Origin: Mucilaginibacter paludis DSM 18603
GTDB taxonomy: Bacteria > Bacteroidota > Bacteroidia > Sphingobacteriales > Sphingobacteriaceae
Direction of reading: 5' to 3'
Assembly: GCF_000166195.2 (NCBI RefSeq)
Contig: NZ_CM001403.1
Location: 4,420,432 to 4,484,431 of the forward strand
Length of the DNA: 64,000 bases
The notes beneath the pieces are model-generated. The model was given only the letters and a program-made list of their open reading frames with translations. It did not search any database and was not told where the DNA came from. Both the position numbers and the translations under genes were made by a program. Shown piece by piece: positions 25,218 through 34,911 of the stretch. Every line of letters starts with the position of its first letter. Within the stretch, counting starts at the first letter, position 1.

Positions 25218-25568
25218 ATGCAGGAGCTGGGTAAAAACATTAAGTTGCTAAGGCACGAAAAAGGATGGTCGCAAAGTGATTTTGCAGCTAAGTTAGGTAT
25301 ATCTGTACCCGCTTTTTCAAAAATTGAAAACGGACTAACTGATCTGCATTTATCAAGATTGAATAATATCGCTAAAATATTAGATATGTCGATAGTTGAG
25401 CTGCTATCATTTCAAAAGTCTGTTAGAAATAATGATGCTAACGAGCTCGACTCTGCCAAAGAGAGTATTAAAAACTATATGGAGCAGATACTTAACCTGC
25501 AAAAGCAGGTGATTTTACTCCACGAAGAAATTCGTAAGCTTAGTAAGGCGCCTAAAGACGTTCTTTAG
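25218..25568 (+). CDS. XRE-family transcriptional regulator
   Basis: A 116-residue regulator from the start MQELGKNIKLLRHEK. An HTH_3 domain occupies about residues 5-60 (GWSQSDFAAKLGISVPAFSKIENG is the helix-turn-helix), followed by a hinge and a coiled-coil-like helix from about residue 80 to 112 that probably makes a dimer. The frame is open 33 codons upstream, but the extra part covers the probable promoter and operator. The helix start and SinR-like layout fit a small repressor. Targets other than its own gene are unknown. Confidence 0.85.
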   Translation: MQELGKNIKLLRHEKGWSQSDFAAKLGISVPAFSKIENGLTDLHLSRLNNIAKILDMSIVELLSFQKSVRNNDANELDSAKESIKNYMEQILNLQKQVILLHEEIRKLSKAPKDVL

Positions 25569-25585
25569 CATCTAAACCCCTCTTG

Positions 25586-26230
25586 TTATTTAATTAAACC
25601 ATTTTGTAAGGCAAATCTGATTAGTGAAGGCGTGTTTTTAACGCCTGTTTTTTCAATCAGGTTTTGCCGGTGCCCTTCTACGGTGCGCCTGCTGGTAAAT
25701 AGCTTATCGGCAATTTCGTTGTTTGTATAACCTTCTGATATTAAATCAAGTACCTCTTTCTCTCTTTCCGATAGTTCTATAGCTATTATTGTTTTATGAG
25801 GCTCGTTAATGGGTGAGTATCCCGAGAGTTTATCAAGCAATTTAAAAGTAAGCTCCATACAGATGTACTTGCCACCGTCGGCAACATGCCTTAGCCCAAA
25901 CAAAAGCTCATCCTTATTGATGCTTTTAAGCAGGTAGCCGTGGGCCCCGGCGGTAATGGCTTCGATTACATAATTTTCATGATCAAGCATTGACAGAATC
26001 ACGGTAGGCATATTAGCTTTCATTTCTTTAATCAGGCCAAGGCCGTTTAGCCCGGGCATGTTCATGTCGGTTAGTATCAGGGTAGCACTATTTCCCTCTG
26101 CAAGCCATGATAGTACCTCGTTGCCATTTTTAGCCTCGAAAACTACTTCCATATCCGCTTCATTATCTAAAATGGATTTGATACCGTTCCGTACGATATT
26201 ATGATCCTCAGCTAAAATTATTTTGATCAA
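25586..26230 (-). CDS. NarL/FixJ-type response regulator
   Basis: A 214-residue two-component regulator. The receiver domain has the acidic pair E8-D9, the phosphoacceptor D55 in LILTDMNMPG, the switch region ILSMLDHE and K102 in LLKSINKDEL. The C-terminal LuxR-type helix-turn-helix spans about residues 150-205 (LSEREKEVLDLISEGYTNNE, then SRRTVEGHR). It is divergent from the CheB-CheR-PAS gene and is the likely target of the histidine kinase at 29229-30833, whose HisKA_3 domain typically pairs with this class. Confidence 0.93.
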   Translation of the reverse strand: MIKIILAEDHNIVRNGIKSILDNEADMEVVFEAKNGNEVLSWLAEGNSATLILTDMNMPGLNGLGLIKEMKANMPTVILSMLDHENYVIEAITAGAHGYLLKSINKDELLFGLRHVADGGKYICMELTFKLLDKLSGYSPINEPHKTIIAIELSEREKEVLDLISEGYTNNEIADKLFTSRRTVEGHRQNLIEKTGVKNTPSLIRFALQNGLIK

Positions 26231-26332
26231 TTGCTGCCTTTTATCTATTAATATCCAAACCTATTGATTGTTTTACATAATTTTACTTACGCACATTAAA
26301 ATATCATTTTAAGAAATATATCTATAGGTTAC

Positions 26333-29215
26333 ATGGCTAAAGTAAATAAAAATAAGCTGTTTCCGGTTATCGGGATGGGCGGTTCGGCTGGATCCTTCCA
26401 GGCGTTCGAGACCTTTTTTAAGCATATGCGCCCCGATAGCGGAATGGCATTTATTATCATTATGCATCTGGGCCCCAATCAAAAAGGTAGTATTGTGCAA
26501 TTATTTCAAAATTATACCTCAATGCCCGTTTTGGAGGCCGTTGATGGGATGGTTATTGAACCCGACAGTGTTTACATTATTCCGCCGAATGCCGATTTGG
26601 GGATACACAACCATAAATTATTGATTTTAAAACCGGCAAAACTTAGCGGGTACCGCATGCCTATAGACTATTTTTTGCAGAGCCTTGCCGAAGATCAATG
26701 GAATAAGGCAGTTGCTATTATTTTCTCGGGTATGGGATCCGATGGGGAAACCGGTGTAAGGATGATCAAAGAAAAATTGGGTATGGCTATGGCGCAGGAT
26801 CCGGACACGGCGCAATACCCAAGCATGCCGGTAAGCGCTATAGAAACTAACCTTGTTGATTATGTATTATCGCCAGAGGAAATGCCAGATAAGCTTTTAC
26901 AATATATCAACCATCCGGTTTTAGCCGACGATTCTGACGAGCAATCCATCAGCGAAATTAAAAATGCTAATTCGATACAAAAGATTATGATGCTGTTGCG
27001 CTCGCATACCGGGCACGATTTTTCTTTATATAAAAAAAGTACCATCACGCGGCGCATTGATCGCCGCATAGCTTTTCATCAACTGCCAAACTATGGCCAA
27101 TATGTGAATTACCTGCGTGATAACCCCCATGAAATTGATGTTCTGTTCCACGAACTATTAATAGGTGTTACCAAGTTTTTCAGGGATATACAGGCTTATG
27201 AGGCCCTGCAAAAAAGCCTGCATCCGCTGTTAAGCAGAAAAGCAGATGGCGAGCCAATCCGGGTTTGGATAGCAGGCTGCTCAACCGGCGAGGAAGCTTA
27301 TTCGATAGCTATTCTGATTACAGAATATATTAAAACATTAACCAGCGTACACATCCCTAAAGTGCAAATTTTTGCGACCGATTTGGATATGAATGCCATT
27401 GAACATGCCCGTACCGGTATTTACAGGAGCAATATCGTGGCCGATGTATCGCCCGAGCGGATTGAGAACTTTTTTATTAAAAATGAGGAATGGTACACTG
27501 TAAAAAAAGAACTGCGTGAGATGATTGTTTTTGCGCAGCATAACATTTTAAAAGACGCACCATTTACCAAGCTCGATTTGCTATGCTGCCGCAATGTAAT
27601 GATCTATCTTACTGCCGAATTACAGCAAAAAATTATTCCGGTATTCCATTATTCGCTTAACGTAAAGGGGCTGTATTTTATGGGCCCCGCTGAAACCTTA
27701 GGCGGTTTTAGTGATATGTTTACAACCATTGATTCTAAATGGAAGATATTTGAACGCAAAGATGGCGCATCCTTTTTTGGCAAAATGGCCGACTTTCCTT
27801 TTCATACCGCCAGGCAGCCCATCATACCCAATAAAGTTGATATGACTGACAGCTCTCCCCGCAAAAAAACATTAGGCGAAATATTTAATCAGGTACTGAT
27901 AGACCATTATACACCGACATCGATATTAATTAACGATAAAGGGGATATTGTATACAGCAACGGTAAAACCGGCCGTTACCTTGAGTTGCCTGCTGGCGAA
28001 GCCGTGATGAATATCTATCAGATGGCCCGCGAGGAGTTAAGATACGTTTTAAGTAATGCTATTCATCAATCAGTTACACAAAAAGGGCCTGTTACTATTA
28101 ACGATATTAAGTTAAAAGAAGAGCAATACATCAGGCTGGTTAATATTAAAATTAACTTTTTAGAAAACACGCCGCTACAAGGTTTAATATTAGTGATTTT
28201 TGAGGATAAGGGCCAGTTAAAAAAGAGCAAACGAAATGCCCCGGAAAAGCTAAGCAGCCGCGATGCGCTGGTGGAAGAAATGGAGAAGGAGCTGATTTAT
28301 ACTAAACAACAGCTGTATACCACCATAGAGCAGATGGAGACCTCGCTTGAAGAACTAAAATCAACCAATGAGGAATTGCAGAGTACCAATGAAGAATTGC
28401 AAAGCACTAATGAGGAGGCCTTAACCACTAAAGAGGAAATGCAGTCGCTAAACGAAGAACTGATGACCATCAACATGCAATACCAGATGAAGGCCGATCA
28501 ACTCACTTTGTTGAATAACGACATGAAAAACATGTTGGACAATACGGAAATAGGTACCATTTTTTTAGATAACAACCTGGATATATTGCGTTTTACCCCG
28601 CAAATAAAAAAGCTGTTTAATGTAATACCCAGCGATGTGGGCCGGTCTATCACCCATATTGTATCTAATTCCGACTATCCATCCATTGAAAGCGATATCC
28701 GCGAGGTGATAGAAAGGTTAACGGTTAAGGAGGTGGAAATTAAAACCAAATTAAAGGAGTGGTATAACTTGCGGATAATGCCCTATCGCACTATTGATAA
28801 TTTTATTAACGGCGCGGTTTTAACCATTAACCGTATTACACCATATAAGCAGCTGGAAAACACCTTGCATGTGATTATGAAATATATGGAACATTATATT
28901 GATGTGATAGAAGATGGAGTAGTGATACTTGATAAAAATTTGATTATTGTTAGAGCTAATCAACACTCTGTTGATATGCTGGCTGCCTATAAGTCTGATA
29001 TTGTTGGCTTGCCTTTCAGCCAGGTTATTCCAGTTGAGTGGCGAAGCAAACAGATGGACTACCTGTTACAGCAATGTACCAAGACAACGGTTAGCACCGA
29101 GGTTGAATATGGTGCAGGCAAAGCAAAAAACGTAAAGTTAACTGTAACAGCATCTCCTTACCCCGATCGTAACAGCAAAGAGATATTTGTAAATTTAATT
29201 TTTACAAAAAATTAG
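26333..29215 (+). CDS. CheB-CheR-PAS fusion signalling protein
   Basis: A 960-residue cytoplasmic protein. A CheB methylesterase domain (about 10-190) keeps the catalytic triad: S18 in GMGGSAGSF, H45 in IIIMHLGP and the Asp in GMGSDGETG. A CheR methyltransferase domain (about 205-470) follows, with the SAM loop WIAGCSTGEEAYS and DLLCCRNVMIYL. After a PAS-like region comes a long coiled coil with repeats of STNEELQ near residues 670-710, then two more PAS domains. There is no transmembrane segment and no receptor gene nearby. It stands 13 bases before a PAS histidine kinase and probably acts with it. Confidence 0.93.
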   Translation: MAKVNKNKLFPVIGMGGSAGSFQAFETFFKHMRPDSGMAFIIIMHLGPNQKGSIVQLFQNYTSMPVLEAVDGMVIEPDSVYIIPPNADLGIHNHKLLILKPAKLSGYRMPIDYFLQSLAEDQWNKAVAIIFSGMGSDGETGVRMIKEKLGMAMAQDPDTAQYPSMPVSAIETNLVDYVLSPEEMPDKLLQYINHPVLADDSDEQSISEIKNANSIQKIMMLLRSHTGHDFSLYKKSTITRRIDRRIAFHQLPNYGQYVNYLRDNPHEIDVLFHELLIGVTKFFRDIQAYEALQKSLHPLLSRKADGEPIRVWIAGCSTGEEAYSIAILITEYIKTLTSVHIPKVQIFATDLDMNAIEHARTGIYRSNIVADVSPERIENFFIKNEEWYTVKKELREMIVFAQHNILKDAPFTKLDLLCCRNVMIYLTAELQQKIIPVFHYSLNVKGLYFMGPAETLGGFSDMFTTIDSKWKIFERKDGASFFGKMADFPFHTARQPIIPNKVDMTDSSPRKKTLGEIFNQVLIDHYTPTSILINDKGDIVYSNGKTGRYLELPAGEAVMNIYQMAREELRYVLSNAIHQSVTQKGPVTINDIKLKEEQYIRLVNIKINFLENTPLQGLILVIFEDKGQLKKSKRNAPEKLSSRDALVEEMEKELIYTKQQLYTTIEQMETSLEELKSTNEELQSTNEELQSTNEEALTTKEEMQSLNEELMTINMQYQMKADQLTLLNNDMKNMLDNTEIGTIFLDNNLDILRFTPQIKKLFNVIPSDVGRSITHIVSNSDYPSIESDIREVIERLTVKEVEIKTKLKEWYNLRIMPYRTIDNFINGAVLTINRITPYKQLENTLHVIMKYMEHYIDVIEDGVVILDKNLIIVRANQHSVDMLAAYKSDIVGLPFSQVIPVEWRSKQMDYLLQQCTKTTVSTEVEYGAGKAKNVKLTVTASPYPDRNSKEIFVNLIFTKN

Positions 29216-29222
29216 AAGGAGG
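29216..29222 (+). promoter_or_regulatory. Strong Shine-Dalgarno site that supports a TTG start
   Basis: AAGGAGG lies six bases before the TTG of the histidine kinase gene, right after the stop of the CheB-CheR gene. Such a full site is unusual in Bacteroidota and supports the TTG start. Confidence 0.6.
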
Positions 29223-29228
29223 ATTATT

Positions 29229-30833
29229 TTGGCGAAAAAAACGGTTCATGATAAAGCTGGCGATGCCCTGTCGCGATTGCGAAAAGAGGCCGAAAAAGCC
29301 ATATCAAAAGTGGGTGGGATACCGACTCCCGAGTTTTCGTCGATGGAGGTTAGCGATTTGTTGCATAACATACAGGTGCAGCAAATTGAGCTTGAGATGC
29401 AAAACGACGAGCTCCGGATATCAAACGAGCAACTTGAACTTCAGAGAGCCAAATTTGCCGGGCTGTTTGACCTGGCCCCGGTTGGTTATTTTATATTGAA
29501 CCATTTTGGTATCATTGAAGAAGTAAATGCCATTGGGCTGCAGATGCTGAACGTTACCAAAAATTTAGTTATCAATAGGCGGTTTCAAAATTTTGTTTAT
29601 TTAAACGAGACTGAAATATTTTCGAGTTTTTTACAGAGCCTGCGCTTTTCTGATTACAAGCATAGCTGCCAGATAACCTTACAAACCTATGGTGGCGATA
29701 CGTTTCACGCGCAACTGGAAGGGATCTCGACACCAAAAAATCCCGGTGAAAATATCCGGTTTTATATTGCTTTGTTTGATATTACCGAACGTACTAATGC
29801 CGCGTTAAAACTGAGCAACGCAAATGAGCGTTTAAATATCGCGCTTAGCTCATCAGCCGCCGGCACATGGGAAATTAACCTTAAAACCGGCGAAATATTT
29901 CTGGATAATTTTAGCAGGGACATTTTCGGCTTTCAGGATGAACAATTTGACGGGCGCTCCGAAACTTTTTTAAGCGCGATTTATCCCGACGACCGTAAAA
30001 TGGTGGAAGAGAAACTGCAGGAGGCTTTAAGTCTGGAAAAAGAGTTGGATATTGAGTATCGCGTAATTTGTCAAGCCTATAAAATATGCTATGTGGCCGC
30101 CCGAGGGCACGTGGGCTATAATGAACAAACTGAGACGCGTAATTTTGTAGGCATTTTAATTGATATCAGTCAGAAAAAGCAATTGGAGCACGAGGCTGAC
30201 GAGCTCAGGCTGAGTCAGCAAAAAAATATTATGGCAGCTACGCTGCAAGCCCAGGAGAACGAAAGAAAAAGGATAAGCGAAACATTGCACGATAGTGTGA
30301 GCCAGTTGCTGTACGGCATTAAACTGAACCTTCAAAACCAGCATCCGGAAAACGACCAGTTAAAAAAGGTTAACCAACTAATTGAGCTATCGATACAAGA
30401 AACCCGTAATATCGCTTTTGAACTGGCACCTTCCGTTTTAACTGATTTTGGCTTAGCCATCACTATCGAAGAGATGTGCAAGCGGTTAAGCACGGCTACT
30501 TTAAGTATTAAAGCCACCTTAGCCGGCCTAATGCAGAGGCTGGATCCGGCAATGGAAATCAGCATTTTCAGGATCGTTCAGGAGTTGGTTAACAACAGTA
30601 TCAAACATGCTCAGGCAACCGTTATCAACATTACCTTACTAAAAAAAAACAATCATATCGCTATTGAAGTTATTGATGACGGAAAGGGATTTATATATAT
30701 TGAAACCCACAGAACCTATACTGGTTCGGGACTGTCGAGTATTAAAAACAGGTTAAGCGTGTATAACGGTACATTGGATATTGACACCATGCCCGGCAAA
30801 GGGACTAAAGTTTTAATTGGATTGAAGGAATAG
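29229..30833 (+). CDS. PAS-domain sensor histidine kinase (HisKA_3)
   Basis: A 534-residue soluble kinase starting with TTG. Residues 35-75 form a coiled coil, followed by PAS domains at about 75-190 and 200-315. The HisKA_3 dimerisation helix has the phosphoacceptor H354 in ERKRISETLHDSVSQLLYG, and the HATPase has the N box QELVNNSIKHAQA, the G1 box IDDGKGF and a GSGLSSIKNRL G2 box. This is the NarX/DesK class, which signals to NarL-type regulators; the divergent regulator at 25586-26230 is the natural partner. Co-transcribed with the CheB-CheR-PAS gene. Confidence 0.92.
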   Translation: MAKKTVHDKAGDALSRLRKEAEKAISKVGGIPTPEFSSMEVSDLLHNIQVQQIELEMQNDELRISNEQLELQRAKFAGLFDLAPVGYFILNHFGIIEEVNAIGLQMLNVTKNLVINRRFQNFVYLNETEIFSSFLQSLRFSDYKHSCQITLQTYGGDTFHAQLEGISTPKNPGENIRFYIALFDITERTNAALKLSNANERLNIALSSSAAGTWEINLKTGEIFLDNFSRDIFGFQDEQFDGRSETFLSAIYPDDRKMVEEKLQEALSLEKELDIEYRVICQAYKICYVAARGHVGYNEQTETRNFVGILIDISQKKQLEHEADELRLSQQKNIMAATLQAQENERKRISETLHDSVSQLLYGIKLNLQNQHPENDQLKKVNQLIELSIQETRNIAFELAPSVLTDFGLAITIEEMCKRLSTATLSIKATLAGLMQRLDPAMEISIFRIVQELVNNSIKHAQATVINITLLKKNNHIAIEVIDDGKGFIYIETHRTYTGSGLSSIKNRLSVYNGTLDIDTMPGKGTKVLIGLKE

Positions 30834-30965
30834 CTGGTATTGTTGAATTTGCAAAGGGATTTCATCATCAAAGCCGATGATATCAAATAGATCCCGGCAA
30901 TCGTTAAAATCCCGATCAATAATAAATCATCCAATCAATAAAAAATAATAGCTAATTTCGCTAAC

Positions 30966-32351
30966 ATGACAACCATTGCGGAAGAATTTGTAGTTTCGTC
31001 TGAGAATAAGGTATTTGATACAGATCACCGCCGTATTATTAATTACAATATCGGCAAATATGACGTGGCTGTTAAGAAGGGATTATCCGCTTTTAGTAAC
31101 CTGGAGCATGCAAAACGCAAGGCGCATGTAATTAAATGGAAAGTAATTGAAACTCTCGACAAGGTTCTGCCAGACTTTGAAGCCAATTTTCAAAAGCGTG
31201 GCGGCAAAGTGATCTGGGCGAACGATGCCGAAGAAGCGCAGCGCGAAATTCTGGCTATAATGCAAAGGGCCGGAGCAAAAACTGTTGTTAAATCAAAATC
31301 GATGGTTACCGAAGAAATTCATTTAAACGAATTTTTAGAAAGTAACGGCATCGAATCGCTCGAAACCGACCTGGGCGAGTATATTGTACAATTGCTGGGC
31401 CAAAAGCCTTATCATATTGTTACCCCGGCTATGCATCTGTCTAAGGATGATATTGCCAAATTGTTTAATGAGCGTTTTGGCACACCCATAGATGCTACAT
31501 CAGAGCAGATTGTACTGAAAGCGCGCGAACTGCTAAGAGAGAAATATTTAAAAGCGGATGTCGGCATTACCGGGGCCAATTTTTTAATAGCCGATACCGG
31601 CAGCATCGCCATCAGTGAGAACGAAGGTAATGCCCGTTTAACTACTACATTCCCTAAAATACATATCGCCATCGTAGGTGTTGAGAAGGTTATCCCCTCT
31701 ATTGCCGATCTTGATTTATTTTGGCCCATGCTGGCTACCCACGGAACAGGGCAAAACCTAACGGTATATAACACGATATTGAGCGGCCCGCGCCAGCCGG
31801 ATGAAACCGATGGGCCCGACGAAATGTATGTAATCTTGTTAGACAATGGCCGCACCAAGTTGCTGGCTCAAAAAGAGCAGCGCCAGGGTTTATACTGCAT
31901 CCGTTGTGGTGCTTGTTTAAACGCATGCCCCATTTATAAAAATGTAGGTGGCCATACTTACAATACACCTTACAGCGGCCCCATAGGCTCGGTAATAACG
32001 CCCCACATGCGTGGGATGGAAGATTTTAAACATCTTAGCTTTGCATCGAGCCTTTGCGGACGCTGCTCTGAAGTTTGCCCCGTAAAAATTGATATCCATA
32101 AAATGCTGCTGCTTAACCGGCGAGACGCGGTGAAAGATAAACTGGCCGAACAAAAGGAAGAATGGGGTTGGGTCGTATGGAAAAAGGCGATGCTGAGCCG
32201 GAAGCTAACGGACTTTTTGGGTGGCGGAATTAAAAATTGGCTGCTTAAAACCTTCTTCAAAAAAACGTGGGGGCAGTTTAGGCAGATGCCCAAAGTAGCA
32301 GCAAAATCATTCAGCAAACTTTGGCAGGAGCGTAACAAACCGGAAAGCTAA
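30966..32351 (+). CDS. lutB: LutB-like iron-sulfur protein (lactate utilisation type)
   Basis: A 461-residue protein with the LUD domain (about 60-300) and two 4Fe-4S clusters: CIRCGACLNACPIYK near residues 308-325 and CGRCSEVCPVKID near residues 360-375. In the LutABC complex this subunit passes electrons during oxidation of lactate to pyruvate. In the usual operon LutA (CCG domains) and LutC are adjacent, but neither is seen here; the neighbours are a histidine kinase gene and a Dabb protein gene. It may work with partners elsewhere. The family call is firm, the substrate less so. Confidence 0.88.
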   Translation: MTTIAEEFVVSSENKVFDTDHRRIINYNIGKYDVAVKKGLSAFSNLEHAKRKAHVIKWKVIETLDKVLPDFEANFQKRGGKVIWANDAEEAQREILAIMQRAGAKTVVKSKSMVTEEIHLNEFLESNGIESLETDLGEYIVQLLGQKPYHIVTPAMHLSKDDIAKLFNERFGTPIDATSEQIVLKARELLREKYLKADVGITGANFLIADTGSIAISENEGNARLTTTFPKIHIAIVGVEKVIPSIADLDLFWPMLATHGTGQNLTVYNTILSGPRQPDETDGPDEMYVILLDNGRTKLLAQKEQRQGLYCIRCGACLNACPIYKNVGGHTYNTPYSGPIGSVITPHMRGMEDFKHLSFASSLCGRCSEVCPVKIDIHKMLLLNRRDAVKDKLAEQKEEWGWVVWKKAMLSRKLTDFLGGGIKNWLLKTFFKKTWGQFRQMPKVAAKSFSKLWQERNKPES

Positions 32352-32439
32352 AAGGACTGTTTGCGCCAATAAATTTGTTTGTAAAAGCAAGCCTCACAGT
32401 GTTACGGCTCAATTTGTATATTTGGTGAAAATAAATTCA

Positions 32440-32736
32440 ATGATAGCACACCACGTTTTATTCTGGCTAAAAGCCGATACCTCCAGCGAGCAGAAAGCAG
32501 CATTTTATAAAAGCCTGCAAACGCTTCAAAATGTCGAAGTTGTTAAAACATTCCATATCGGCACACCGGCACCTATAGAGCGCGCCGTTGTAGATACCAC
32601 CTACACCTTTAGCCTGATTTTGTTTTTTGACGATCTCGCCGCGCACGATATTTATCAGGTACATCCATTGCACAAAGCTTTTTTGGATGAGTTCCGTGTG
32701 TTTTTCGATAAGGTGGTTATTTATGATGCCCAGTAA
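32440..32736 (+). CDS. Dabb-domain (stress-responsive alpha/beta barrel) protein
   Basis: A 98-residue protein with the typical start MIAHHVLFWLK and the later segment HDIYQVHPLHKAF of the Dabb family, which forms dimeric ferredoxin-like barrels. Upstream in-frame codons (TTG, GTG) exist, but the ATG at 32440 fits the family length. Some members are monooxygenases or cyclases in plants; in bacteria the role is mostly unknown. It stands 88 bases after the LutB-like gene and may be transcribed with it. Confidence 0.85.
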   Translation: MIAHHVLFWLKADTSSEQKAAFYKSLQTLQNVEVVKTFHIGTPAPIERAVVDTTYTFSLILFFDDLAAHDIYQVHPLHKAFLDEFRVFFDKVVIYDAQ

Positions 32737-33030
32737 GGCATAATCCATCTTGATTTTTCCTGGTAGCCTGTAGCTTACGATGGGTATTATACGGTCGGGC
32801 TGTGGGTTATCAGTTGTTTTGCGTTCTAAATTCTCCTCATAGATGTTAAACTAATCAGCAATGTGATTAGTGTTTTTGTTGTGCTTTCATGCTATCCGCT
32901 GCTTTCGCTTAATAAATAACTTAATGTGGTACGTTAGGCCCCGGTCAGTTTATCAAAATCATATTGAAATATATTTTAGTTCAAATAATGCTTTTATTAT
33001 ATTAGGGAACTTACAATCTGCCTTAATACA

Positions 33031-34905
33031 ATGTTTAAACTTGCATTCGCGGTAACTACTATTCTTTTTTTCGGGGTGCTTAATGTGCTTGGCTTACCCA
33101 AAGATAAAAACGTTACCATCTCTTCTTCCAACCAGAGTTACGAGTTTGTTTTCAATGCTAAGACCCAGCAAGTTGAGATTAAACAAAAATTAATTACCAA
33201 TTACTATTGTAATGGTTTTAGGGAAGTTATCCCCATAACCGAGATGTATAACGACCAGGTTTCTATCGACGATGTAGATTTTAATGTGGATGGCAGACGC
33301 GACAGAACCATTAAGCCCGAATACACTTATTACAAAATAAGGGATGTTTTTTACTCGGACGAACGCGTTTGCTACTTCCCCCTCGCACTCGAAAAAAAAG
33401 GAGCTACCGGCAAGGTTACTTTTGAAGAGACCGTTAAAGACCCTAAATACTTTACGAGCATATTTTTCCCCGAACATTACAAGGTGCTGCATAAAGAAGT
33501 TACGATTAAAATACCGCGCTGGATGAAGGTTGATATAAAGGAGTTAAACTTTGCCGGAGCAGATATTACCAAAACAACCCGTTACGATAGTCATAACGAT
33601 GCGGATGTTATTACCTTCACCATCAATAACCTTGCCGCCGAAGAACAGGAAGATAATAGCCCGGGGCCAACTTATGTTTTACCGCATCTGCTTATTCAAT
33701 GTAAATCGTCGTCGGCTAACGGTAATCAGGTTACCTATTTTAATGAGCTGAAAGATCAATATGCCTGGTATCATTTAATTACAAAAGATATGGGCAATGA
33801 TAAAGCGGTGCTAAAGGCTAAGGCTCTGGAGATAGTAAAAGATAAAACCGCCGATATGGATAAAATAAAGGCAGTGTTTTACTGGATGCAGAAAAATATC
33901 CATTACCTGGCTTTTGAAAATGGCATGGCAGGCTTTAAGCCCGAAAAAGCCGATGAAGTGTTAAGAAAAAATTATGGCGACTGTAAAGGTATGGCACATT
34001 TAACTAAGGAGTTGTTATGTGCCCTCGGTTATGATGCCCGCCTGTGCTGGATAGGCACCAACCACATCGCTTATGATTATAGTACGCCCTCGCTCGCGGT
34101 AGACAATCACATGATATGCGCTTTGATTTTTAAAGGGAAAACATACTTTTTGGATGCTACCGAAACTTACAACGGTTTTGATGAGTACGCCGAAAGAATA
34201 CAGGGACGCCAGGTTTTAATTGAGAACGGCGATCAATATATCCTGACACATGTACCCGCTACAACCTTTGCGCAGAACCTGGATAGTGAGAAGCGCCGCA
34301 TCAGCATTGCCGGTACCGATATCCAGGGAATAGCAGAACATGTATGGAAGGGTGAGGAAAAGGAATACATGCTCGGAAATCTCAACGATATGCAAAAAAA
34401 CAAATCGGGCGAGGCGCTGGATAAGTACCTGTCAAACCGCAATAGTGATTACGTGATCAGTAACCTGATAACATCGGATTTAAACGACATCGATCGGGAT
34501 TTAAGCATCAGCTACACCTTATCTTTTAAAAATGGTGTTTCGCGCTTTGGTAAGGATTATTATGTTGATATGGATCAAAGGAAAGAGCTGAACGGCTGGA
34601 ACATTGATACCGCCCAGAGATCAAACGATTACTGGTTTGATTATAAAATGAACATCAGCCGCCAAACAGAGCTAACGGTGCCTGCCGGATACCGGGTTAC
34701 ATCCCTGCCACCAAACCTGGCTATACAAAACAACAATTATGAGTTTACCATACAATATAGTAAACAAAATGATAAAGTGCTTTATAAAAAGAGCATCGTT
34801 TTAAAAAACACGCGTATTGCAAAATCGCAATTCGCCCTGTGGAACAACGATATTGCCAAGCTTACCGAAGCCTATAACCAACAACTTGTTTTAACCGCCC
34901 AATAA
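33031..34905 (+). CDS. DUF3857 protein with transglutaminase-like domain
   Basis: A 624-residue exported protein. After a signal peptide (about residues 1-22) comes a DUF3857 domain (about 50-220) and a transglutaminase-like domain with an apparent catalytic triad: C318 in NYGDCKGMAHL, H360 in DNHMICAL and D375 in YFLDATE. A C-terminal beta-rich domain follows. Such proteins are frequent in Bacteroidota, sit in the periplasm and are thought to act as proteases or amidases on unknown substrates. It is six bases from a second DUF3857 gene that lacks the transglutaminase triad, so the two probably form a unit. Confidence 0.9.
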   Translation: MFKLAFAVTTILFFGVLNVLGLPKDKNVTISSSNQSYEFVFNAKTQQVEIKQKLITNYYCNGFREVIPITEMYNDQVSIDDVDFNVDGRRDRTIKPEYTYYKIRDVFYSDERVCYFPLALEKKGATGKVTFEETVKDPKYFTSIFFPEHYKVLHKEVTIKIPRWMKVDIKELNFAGADITKTTRYDSHNDADVITFTINNLAAEEQEDNSPGPTYVLPHLLIQCKSSSANGNQVTYFNELKDQYAWYHLITKDMGNDKAVLKAKALEIVKDKTADMDKIKAVFYWMQKNIHYLAFENGMAGFKPEKADEVLRKNYGDCKGMAHLTKELLCALGYDARLCWIGTNHIAYDYSTPSLAVDNHMICALIFKGKTYFLDATETYNGFDEYAERIQGRQVLIENGDQYILTHVPATTFAQNLDSEKRRISIAGTDIQGIAEHVWKGEEKEYMLGNLNDMQKNKSGEALDKYLSNRNSDYVISNLITSDLNDIDRDLSISYTLSFKNGVSRFGKDYYVDMDQRKELNGWNIDTAQRSNDYWFDYKMNISRQTELTVPAGYRVTSLPPNLAIQNNNYEFTIQYSKQNDKVLYKKSIVLKNTRIAKSQFALWNNDIAKLTEAYNQQLVLTAQ

Positions 34906-34911
34906 AATTTC

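Noticed and set aside
33031..34905. Transglutaminase-like protein as the lasso leader peptidase
   Set aside because: It is 24 kb away, has a signal peptide and belongs to the DUF3857 type, so it does not meet the cytosolic precursor.
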